DNA from: Nannochloropsis salina CCMP1776
Lineage: Eukaryota > Sar > Eustigmatophyceae > Eustigmatales > Monodopsidaceae
NCBI GenBank assembly: GCA_004565275.1
Contig: SDOX01000019.1
Span: forward strand, 54,361-118,360
Direction of reading: 5' to 3'
Length of the DNA: 64,000 nucleotides
The notes beneath the pieces were generated by a model. It made no database searches. It had not been told where the DNA came from and saw only the letters and a program-made list of their open reading frames with translations. Of the stretch, positions 56,801 through 64,000 are shown one piece after another (the stretch's first letter is position 1; each line of letters opens with the position of its first letter). A program made the translations under genes and the position numbers.

Positions 56801-57952
56801 TTTAGAAGTGGAGGATGACGGGATCGGGATTCCCAAGAGCACGCAGAACCAGATTTTCAACTGCTTCTACTCCGGTAATCAGCTGTCGGGGGGGGAGAAA
56901 GGCCATGGGTTGGGGCTGGCGATCACCAAGGAGCTGGTGGATCTGATGAAGGGCTCCATCGAGGTCGTGAGTGAGGTGGGGGTGGGCAGCCTGTTCACGG
57001 TGGACCTACCCGTCAAGGTCTTGGAGGAGGAGGAGGTGAAACACAGCGCAGAAAACGGGCGACCCTTGCGGAGGAGACCTCGGGCTAAGCGGGCCGGGTC
57101 GCCGGTGGGGACGACGCAGGGGCTCGAGGACAATGGCCAGGACCCCGCCGGCGTGCGACCTCCTGCCCGTGCCTCGACCCGGTCCCTGGATCCAGCGCGG
57201 GCGACAGATCCTGACAAAGACACTCCACCAGCACTCTCGTCTGCCGCACCCACTTTGCTTGAGGGCGACTTGAGAACCAGCGCGGTGGGAGTTTCCCCTC
57301 TGATGGAGGCGCCTTCTCCTTTCCAACAGCCCCTGCATCGAAACCGACGGTTACATGGTCTGAGGATCATGGCTGTGGAAGACTTGTTGCCCAACCAAAT
57401 GGTCCTGGGGGGAATGCTTCGAGAAGACTCGCATTCGGTTCAATTCGTGGAAACTGCTTTTGGGGCCCTGGAAATGCTTTCACGACATCCAGGTCATTTC
57501 GACGTGGCCCTGCTCGGTATGTCCGGGGTCCGAGAACCGCTTTCTCGGCTTTCTTTGCCTCCACATTTTGGGTTTATGCATGCGTGTCCCTCACCTGCAC
57601 CTCCGTCTACTGCTCTGATTTCCACACGCTCATTTTACCCTTTTTATTTCTTTCCCTTCTATGTGTACTGCTAGATATTGAACTCCCTGATGCGCATGGT
57701 GTCACAGTGTTGACTCGCATACGCTCTCATCCTTCTCCCCGCATTGCGGGCATGCCTGTGGTCGTCGTAACGGCCGTGGCCATGGATGGAGAGCGCAACC
57801 GGTGTTACCGGCACGGCGCCGATGATTTTGTGACTAAACCCATTCGACTTGGAACATTACGCGCCTCTCTGCTTGCATTGTACAAAAGGGGACGCATTAA
57901 GCCAAGAGAGGGGATCAAGGTGGTAGAAGATGGGAAGGAGGACAATGATTGA
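53840..57952 (+). CDS. MASE1-like hybrid sensor histidine-kinase-like protein with Tyr at the phospho-His position
   Basis: Clear exons are 53840-55125, 55322-55454, 55681-55772 and 55983-56153, then an exon ending at 57516 and the last at 57675-57952. Exon 1 holds a basic cytoplasmic head and about eight to ten helices resembling a MASE1 sensor (WLLGDFFATYFTVYAVLVF). The HisKA H-box reads FFARVSYEFRTPLN: Tyr (55422-55424) replaces the phospho-accepting His. The HATPase domain keeps the N box (NLSSNAAKST), G1 (DDGIGIP), F (FNCFYSG) and G2 (GHGLGLAI). A Lys/Gly-rich insert (56472-56757) may be a retained intron (CAG|GTGAAAG). The receiver domain is intact: VED near the start, LLDIELPDAHG, VTA and VTKPI; its phospho-Asp codon is split by the last intron. 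The join between 56153 and about 56340 lacks an AG acceptor and is unresolved. The length is about 1050 residues. Phosphotransfer from its own His looks impossible. Confidence 0.8.
56174..56224 (+). repeat. (GGGA)n tract in sensor-kinase intron
   Basis: The purine array lies just after the donor at 56154. It is the clearest case here of GGGA, rather than CCCT, on the coding strand of an intron. Confidence 0.8.
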
Positions 57953-58579
57953 AGAATTCATTGCAGGGAGTCCCGTCTGGAAAATAAAATTTGCATGGTT
58001 TGATGGTAAACATGACGTGTACAATGAGAAGAAAGAAATATGTTACAAATCTTTTTGGAAGGATAGGTATGCACAGATAAATTCTTTCCTGTTGGGGCAC
58101 AGGTGCGTGAAAAGCTACTAGTGATTACTTGTCGCTCTTGCGCATGTAGCGACCACGACAGTCTTTGCGAAGGCCACTTTCCAGAACTGAAGGATCTCTT
58201 TAAGGATAAACAAGCCAAAAAAATCTGCGAGCGAGTCATGAGACAGGCTCCGTAGAAGCTAGAGATATCAAAGATAGAGGAATCTCTCTTACCTCACGTT
58301 CCAGGAAAGTAGCTTTTCCGCGCATTGATGTGCCAACAAAATGCGAGACGTTCAAAACCTTCACATCGGCAATATTAAATATAAATATACATAATTTCTA
58401 AGGCGTATGATTACAAGCCAAAACTTCTTTTAAAGCCCCGCTGAAACCTTACTACCGAGGAAAAACGTTTCTCGGACTGAGAGGTTTGAAATTTAACGGC
58501 CGCCGCAAGGAGCTTGTCATTACGCATCTCATGCATAAAATTCGACCGCCAATGAACACAGGGTTTATGAACACCACCC
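57953..58579. other. Intergenic region
   Basis: This is the AT-rich spacer between two plus-strand genes. No conserved ORF or RNA was recognised. Confidence 0.5.
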
Positions 58580-60238
58580 ATGAGCCATGAAAATCGCCCT
58601 GGAAAAGACTGCGATCACAAAGACGGTTTAGATTCGCTGTTGGAGGAGTGCGCAGTCTCCGTAGCGCCCCATCCTTCATCAGACGAAAAGATGGCTCCTG
58701 ATTCGAACTGCATGAAGGTTACAGAGGAAGACGAATGGGATGATTGGGAGACTACAAAGGAGCCAATCCTAAGCAGTACGAGTGACTGTTCTTCCAGCCC
58801 ACTTCAACCGACGCTTGATGAGGCTCGTGTTAAGTTTTTCCAAGGGCAGCTTCAGAAATACATCCAAGACTTGGCAGATCCTTACATCTTGCAGGAGATC
58901 GAAAGCGACTTGGCCAAAAAGCATTACAAAGATTTCATTGAGTACTTCACCGATAAACCCCACATGGCTCAATACACATTGGATCACGAGCTTACACGTA
59001 TGTCGTATAAGCTCGTGAGGAGCTCTGGGGCCCCTGACCGTCACCACACGTATCAGGATGACATGATTGTGGAGTCATATCAGAAGAACCCGAGGAAAGG
59101 CTCGAATTATCAACATGGTCCAGCGGACTTTTCCGTATCGAATCCGACCGAGGACAACGAGTTTCCTGTGCCAAAATTATATGTACTTGCTGAAGATGAT
59201 CCAGCATCCATTAGGGCTATTCATGCGACATGCGCTCAAAATCTCACGTGGCGCTTCGCGAATCAAATTTTGTTTGCGGATATGCTCGAAGCAATACAGT
59301 GTCGCTTCATTCGTGCCGACTTGGAGGTCGGGGTGGTGAGCAGGGACTCAAAGTTCGTGGTAGACGTGGATGCTGATAGCGTGGAGGGTTCCGCTATTTT
59401 CCATATCTCCCTCGCAGGGGGGACAGATGGACCTGTGGAGGTGGCGAGACTTCAGGGGCGAATAAAAGTAGAAGTTGAAAAAAAAAGTTTGGTCCAGGGC
59501 GTGAAATTGATGCGTCTGTTGCCCGTTTTTGACGATACACTGGCCAGGGTCGCCTTGGCTTTGGTCAAGCATGAGCATGGAGCACAGGAGGGAAGAGACG
59601 GGGAGGAGGGAGGATGGGGATGGAAGACGACATCGCATTTCCCACTCACAACCTTGAAAAAGGAGATGCTGGCGGCAGGCGAAGGTCTGATGCAAGCAGT
59701 TACCACTGTAGGGAAAGTGCTCGAAGAGGCGGCTGCTGAAGCCGCCGTGGATGAGCGGCTTCAGCAAAGAAAGGGGCCAGAAAGCCCGGAGGAAAGTTGC
59801 ACGATTGAGGAGGAGCTTAAAGGGAGTACAGATGATGCCCGAAGAGGATGCACCTTCGCTAGGGGAAGCGAGAAAGACGGTGGAATCGTGCATGTCGCCC
59901 GTGACAAGAGAGGAAAAGGACGGGAAGGAGGGCAGGAAGGAGGAAGGGGGCCAACAGGACCCCTGGGGTGGCTTCAGGCCTCTGAAAGCATGCTGGAAGG
60001 CGTGGTGGGCGGCCTCGGCTCTTTGATAGGGGCCAGTGGCAGCCAAAGCGGGTTTGGGTTCCGTCTACCTGGTGGCGGGCGTGTCCCCCCTTCGCCCTTC
60101 TCATCAAAATGGGTGGGGGCTGGATCCGGCGGGAATGGAGAGGAAGAGCTGGAAGGCGTGCAGTTATACCGCCGGGAAGGGGAGGGTGAAGAGGAGAAAG
60201 GGACCGAAGTGGGGGGAATGGACGCATGCGAAGCTTGA
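58580..60238 (+). CDS. Unrecognised 552-residue protein, conserved-looking N-terminal half
   Basis: The ORF is intronless and starts at ATG 58580 (MSHENRPGK). An acidic, Trp-containing DEWDDWETTKE string near residue 50 resembles adaptor-binding or sorting motifs. Residues about 75-140 look like a helical domain (FFQGQLQKYIQDLADPYILQ, YKDFIEYFTDKPHMAQYTLD, ELTRMSYKLV). A beta-rich part follows at about 235-320, with VEVARLQGRIKVEVE. The C-terminal 200 residues are Gly/Glu/Lys-rich and contain a small amphipathic segment (LEGVVGGLGSLIGASGS) that could associate with membrane. No family was named with confidence. A role in trafficking is only suggested by the acidic-Trp motif. Confidence 0.5.
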   Translation: MSHENRPGKDCDHKDGLDSLLEECAVSVAPHPSSDEKMAPDSNCMKVTEEDEWDDWETTKEPILSSTSDCSSSPLQPTLDEARVKFFQGQLQKYIQDLADPYILQEIESDLAKKHYKDFIEYFTDKPHMAQYTLDHELTRMSYKLVRSSGAPDRHHTYQDDMIVESYQKNPRKGSNYQHGPADFSVSNPTEDNEFPVPKLYVLAEDDPASIRAIHATCAQNLTWRFANQILFADMLEAIQCRFIRADLEVGVVSRDSKFVVDVDADSVEGSAIFHISLAGGTDGPVEVARLQGRIKVEVEKKSLVQGVKLMRLLPVFDDTLARVALALVKHEHGAQEGRDGEEGGWGWKTTSHFPLTTLKKEMLAAGEGLMQAVTTVGKVLEEAAAEAAVDERLQQRKGPESPEESCTIEEELKGSTDDARRGCTFARGSEKDGGIVHVARDKRGKGREGGQEGGRGPTGPLGWLQASESMLEGVVGGLGSLIGASGSQSGFGFRLPGGGRVPPSPFSSKWVGAGSGGNGEEELEGVQLYRREGEGEEEKGTEVGGMDACEA

Positions 60239-60661
60239 AGACACGGGGAAGGGAGGGCAGGAGAAAAGGGAGGGAAAACGAGGACTTATTTGTATTATTC
60301 GAGGCCGTGCGGACCCGCAATGCCTGCACGGACGCTTTAAATCATCCCCAGTGCTCGTCATGGGGTGTGGCACTACATGGTAGACGTAAAGTGGGACTCA
60401 ATAGTGCACGCCAGCTGCGGCGTGGCTTCAAATTTCTTGAGCTAGTACCTTTTTATTTATAATGGCTTTGTTGTAATCTATGGAATTCTCAGTAAAAGAC
60501 CTGTCGCCTTGCGGTCACAGTGAACCATCCAAAGCAACAAAAGAAATCGATCACACGGAATCGAGAAGGCTATCGTTCCCCGCGTTTTGTAGCCCCTGTC
60601 GGGCATGATCATATCACCCCTTTCCTCCTCTTAACATCTCTTTCTCTCCACACTCATCCGC
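60239..60661. other. Intergenic region between convergent genes
   Basis: The 3' flanks of the unrecognised gene and the lipase-like gene lie here. Nothing else was recognised. Confidence 0.5.
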
Positions 60662-62376
60662 CTACGGTCTATGCACAAGCTCCAAGGAGTCTTCTTCTTC
60701 CATTTCCCCTCCGTCAACCCCTCCCTCGCCCCCCCCCCCCGTCCCGCCCTGTCCCCCGCCCACAATCTTGGAACACCGCGCATTCAACCACCCCACCACC
60801 TCCACAGACACCTGCTGCAAGCCTCTTTCCCTCCCTCCTTCTCCCCTTCCTTCCCCAAGAAGGCAATGTGACAGGCCGGGGAGGAATTTTAGCGTCTTGT
60901 CCAAGCTCTTTGCCTGTCGGTGCAATTCCCGCACCACCACCCCCGCCCCCCCCCCGCCTTCCCCTCCCCTCTCCCTCCCACCATGAAAGCGGTCCTCTTC
61001 CCCTTGCAAAATCAGGAAAGGAGCGGTCATCTCGTTGAATGTACACACTGCCGGCGACGGGGGGCTGGTCCGCGGGTGGACCCCCGAGGAAGGCGGCGAG
61101 GGACCGAGCGAGGCAGGGGTAAAGGACGGGGGCGGGTGAAGGTAGAGCTCGTCCAAGGCCGCCAGGACCTGAAAGATGGTAGCAACGCGCATGCCATGCT
61201 GGATAAAGAAAGGATTCTCCATCACCTCCTGGCGTGCGACAGAGTCGGAGAGCAGGTCCAGGTACTGCCGACCCCATGGGATCAGGGGGAGGTCGCCCAT
61301 ACGAGGTTCGAGCCGACGGAGAAGCCTGGAAAGAGAAAGGGAGGGAGGAAGGGAAAGAGGAAGGGAAGGAAAGAGGGAGACGTGAGGCACCGGGACGCCC
61401 CACCACCTCCTCGATGCTCCTGACCCTCTTTTTTTTTTTCCCCTCACCGGAGCATCCAGGGCGACGGACGCAGGCGGGGGGGGAAGGCCAGGGTGGGAGA
61501 GAGGAGGATGATCCCGTCCCAGAACCTTCCCCCTTGCATCTGATAAGTCTTGTAGGCCAGGGCAGCCCCCAAGCCTTCACCCAGCAGGAAGCACGGCGTG
61601 CTTTGTTGCTCCAGGGAGAACGCTCCGTACTGGTCGCACAAATCGATGACGGCGTGCCCAAAATCGAACCGCCCTCGCAGGCCATCGCTACGTCCATGTC
61701 CTTCCAGGTCCAGAGAGACGACCAGAAACTCCTGGAAAGACATTGATGGGAGAGGAGGGACGCAGGAAAGACTATTGGAAGGGCGGCCATGCATCGCTTC
61801 ACTCAATGTTACCTTTCTTCGAAACGCCCCCGCCCTCTTCCCCCGCCCTCTTCCCTCAGAAGCCGTCGTGCTTGATGCACCGCTCTATTTTACCTGTTGG
61901 CAGAGCGCCACGGCCAGGTCCCTTAGGAACCAGGACGAATGATCACCGTAATCATGGACGAGGAACACAACGCCCTTCACGCCTCCCTCTTTTAGATGCG
62001 GGGGGCGAAAAGTTTGCATGTAAAGAGCCTGCCCGCGTCGTGAGACCAGAAAACGATCCGAGTGTTGAACGTTGAGCGGGAGAGAGGCGGGAGAGCATCG
62101 TTTATAGGGCAGCGGGTACAGGCGGCGATGGTCCCCGAATGTAGTGGGAGGGTCAGCAAGGGGGGAAACCGCGGTGGAGGACGAGAAGGAGGAAGGAGAA
62201 GTAGGAAGCGAAGAGCCCCCTACCTTTGTGTTTGGAACACCAGCATGGGAGCCAAAGCACCGATGTAAACGCGACGTTGTGATGGGGGTGGCATATTTCT
62301 TTCCCGTTCCCGCAGAGACGAGAGATGCAAAGTAGTATCCTGGTCCGCAGATTGCTTTCCTAATCCTGCCGCCCAT
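60662..62376 (-). CDS. Monoacylglycerol-lipase-like alpha/beta hydrolase lacking the Ser nucleophile, 3 exons
   Basis: MAGL-type hydrolases release a fatty acid from monoacylglycerol or lysophospholipid. Exons in coding order are 62376-61894, 61731-61448 and 61325-60662. All are GT/AG with phases matching, giving 476 residues. Family landmarks are VVFLVHDYGDHSSWF (oxyanion loop, usually HGYG/HGLG), LDLEGHGRSDGLRG, APFLILQGEEDRF (acid) and LPGLSHCLLGE (His). The nucleophile elbow, expected as GESMGG, reads GEGLGA: codon GGC (61573-61575) encodes Gly in place of Ser. Asp and His are kept. The cap/linker has a Pro/Ser-rich insert and the C-terminus is Gly/Glu-rich. The N-terminus (160 residues before the elbow exon) is Ser-rich without a clear helix. 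It is either a pseudo-enzyme or the site of a base error; AGC to GGC is a single change. Confidence 0.78.
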
Positions 62377-63157
62377 AAAAGCAGTACTTTCTAGTCAGGC
62401 ACACTTCTCCTTTCCCCTGTCGATATCAAAAAGACGAAACTGGTCAAGGCAGCCAAAACAAAAAAGCCCGTAATTTGTGAAAAACACGTCCCGCATGTCC
62501 CCGCCCCTCGGCCGTCGCCGCCGTCGGGGAAAAATTCGAGGGTTGAAGCCGAGCCCATGCCAGTGGCTTGGTCACGAGTGTAGATCCACCCGTAGAAACA
62601 AGCAAGGCGCGATCCGAGACCGCGAGGCCATTGAAAACGGCACCATAGTCATGCACCAGCGTTCGGATGGGTGCATCGTGGGAAAAGGGGGTTTAAAAGC
62701 GGCTTTTAAACTCAGCGGATCTGGGCTATCCCATGGAAGAAAGCCGTCGCTAAGCCCCGGTGTGTCTTGGCTAGATTTTGATCCATATCTGCTGCACCCG
62801 CACACAAAAACCGACCCCTCCTCCATGGGCAAGGAAACAATGCGCGACAGCTCCGTGAACGTGGCGTATGGGACGATGGGCACCTGTACAGGCTGTGCGT
62901 GTGTGGACAATGACCGCGGGCAAGGTCTTCCAGTCAGTCGTGCAGAAGCTATGCTTGAGTAACGTGCTTGGGAGTGCAACAATTCCAGTCTCCCTGGCTT
63001 CTGAGTCTTTGCGAAATATCCATGCTCACCGCTCCCATGCCATATTTTTTCCCATCGTTTATAGAGCGTATAGATCCCGTCTTCACTGTCTTTATCGTCG
63101 ACCGCACCCTGCTGTGCTCGTTTCCTTGCTTTAACAGAGCATACGCAGGTGTTTAGG
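62377..63157. other. Divergent intergenic region
   Basis: The region separates the starts of the lipase-like and glycine decarboxylase genes. Open frames on both strands (for example 62477-62962) lack conserved features and are not called. Confidence 0.5.
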
Positions 63158-64000
63158 ATGTTGGCCCGACGAGTCTTGAATCAGGTAAGCGCCGAAGACC
63201 AGCTCCATCCTATCAACAGTGATAAGCTCACCAACAAAACCCTCTTTGTGGTATACAGGCCATTGTGCGCCGCCACGTGGCTTGTGTCGTTGCATCTGCC
63301 CGGAGCAGCACCTGCCTCCACAGCAACGACAGCGGATCTCGCCGCTCTTTGCCCAAGGTAAGCAGTTTTTCTGTGCCCGCCGTCTTTACCGATGCACAGG
63401 CACCAAGATGGTGCATGGTAGCTCTGGCTCTGGTGCATGTTGCTTTGAAGCCGGTAGTTCAGGATCTCCACGGAGCTGCTTGGGTTTGCCTGTTGTGCTG
63501 CCCCCTGAATTATGTCGACATAGTCATCCGCTCGTACTGTATCCACCGTGGCGCTCGACCTCAATATTCGTCCTGGAGAATCTGTGCACTCGGTAGAGAT
63601 TTTCTTGTTGATTGGCTCTGCCATCTTACACTTGTGACTTCCCTCCCTCCCGCATGGCAGGCATGGACCCTCCCTCCCTCCCACTCCCTCTCCACCTCCG
63701 CCCGCCTTGGAGCGGATGTTTTCACGCCCACGGACCAATTTGCCCACCGTCACATTGGCCCTTCCGTGGCGGAAGAGGCGGAAATGCTGAAATTGTGCGG
63801 CTTCAAGACCTTAGAGGCCTTGACCGAGGCGGCCGTCCCAGGCCACATCCGTCTGAAAGCGCCGGTGGATCTGGAGCCCGCCAAGAGCGAGAGCGAGGCC
63901 TTGACCGAATTGAAGGCCATCGCCTCCAAAAACAAGGTGCTCAAGTCCTTGATCGGGATGGGGTACTACGAGACGGGTAGGGAGGGAGGGAGGGCGGGAG
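63158..64000 (+). CDS. GLDC: Glycine decarboxylase P-protein, 5' part (cut by window end)
   Basis: The P-protein is the PLP-dependent decarboxylase of the mitochondrial glycine cleavage complex, used in photorespiration and one-carbon metabolism. Exons are 63158-63184, 63259-63357 and 63661-63976, all GT/AG. Exons 1 and 2 encode an Arg/Ser-rich presequence starting MLARRVLNQAIVRRHV, typical of mitochondrial import. Exon 3 encodes the start of the mature enzyme: FTPTDQFAHRHIGPS, EEAEMLKLCGF, ALTEAAVPGHIRLKAP, SKNKVLKSLIGMGYYET. Exon 3 ends at ACGG|GTAGGG and the rest, including the PLP lysine, lies beyond the window. The intron after it begins with a GGGA array. Confidence 0.93.
63640..63700 (+). 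repeat. CCCT-rich tract flanking GLDC exon 3 acceptor
   Basis: CCTCCCTCC arrays occur just before the acceptor GGCAG at 63660 and continue into the first codons of exon 3. Confidence 0.6.

Noticed and set aside
53840-57952. Bacterial contamination as the source of the two-component gene
   Set aside because: The gene has several GT-AG introns and sits among eukaryotic genes.
62477-62962. Plus-strand 161-residue frame upstream of GLDC
   Set aside because: No recognisable motif, overlapping minus frame of similar length, and location in a presumed bidirectional promoter.
1-64000. tRNA, rRNA, transposon and viral elements
   Set aside because: No cloverleaf, ribosomal segment, transposase, reverse transcriptase, terminal repeat or capsid pattern was seen on reading both strands, although small RNAs cannot be excluded by eye.

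Overview
The window is nuclear DNA from a eukaryote, most likely a photosynthetic stramenopile (ochrophyte alga). The genes are spliced with GT-AG introns. Two products carry an N-terminal signal peptide ahead of a mature plastid-type protein: 2-isopropylmalate synthase, with a T-Q-A-F motif at the presumed signal cleavage site, and ribosomal protein L15. That bipartite targeting is expected for a secondary red-lineage plastid. An intact outer-arm axonemal dynein heavy chain means the lineage makes, or recently made, flagella. Abundant (CCCT)n/(GGGA)n tracts resemble those I associate with eustigmatophyte genomes, but the genus cannot be fixed from this sequence.

Layout. 1-1460 (+): 3' end of a fibronectin-III-like single-pass membrane protein. 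7191-2460 (-): a divergent P5A-type ATPase. 8239-10795 (+): a five-exon DHCR24-like FAD oxidoreductase. 12196-11129 (-): an EVE-domain (THYN1-like) protein. 12921-14274 (+): plastid-type ribosomal protein L15 whose signal peptide sits on its own exon. 28503-14879 (-): outer-arm alpha-type dynein heavy chain, almost intronless over 13.6 kb. 28957-30861 (+): a multi-pass membrane protein with a degenerate NodB-like C-terminus. 32063-36308 (+): a 13-exon membrane-anchored GH1 beta-glucosidase. 37219-38417 (+) and 39623-38853 (-): two unrecognised genes. 40165-42159 (+): an IBR/RING-like zinc-finger protein. 45761-43069 (-): an NRAMP metal transporter. 50863-46591 (-): a 12-exon plastid 2-isopropylmalate synthase. 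53281-51673 (-): two adjacent hotdog thioesterase-like units whose reading frames overlap. 53840-57952 (+): a MASE1-like hybrid sensor-kinase-like protein. 58580-60238 (+): an unrecognised protein. 62376-60662 (-): a monoacylglycerol-lipase-like protein. 63158 onward (+): 5' end of the glycine decarboxylase P-protein.

This is an ordinary mixed eukaryotic neighbourhood, with no operon and no defence or mobile island. The genes serve plastid leucine synthesis and translation, mitochondrial photorespiration (GLDC), ER membrane-protein handling, lipid and sterol metabolism, metal transport and flagellar motility.

The most unusual signal is how many recognisable enzyme families have lost a signature or catalytic residue while the rest of the domain is preserved. 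The sensor kinase has Tyr in place of the phospho-accepting His. The lipase has Gly in place of the nucleophile Ser. The P5A ATPase lacks the PPELP motif. The NodB-like domain lacks its metal-binding His motif. Two genes need a one-base frame change inside homopolymer or CCCT tracts to be continuous, so assembly errors must be excluded at those sites. Exon models were built by eye from splice consensus and reading-frame continuity.
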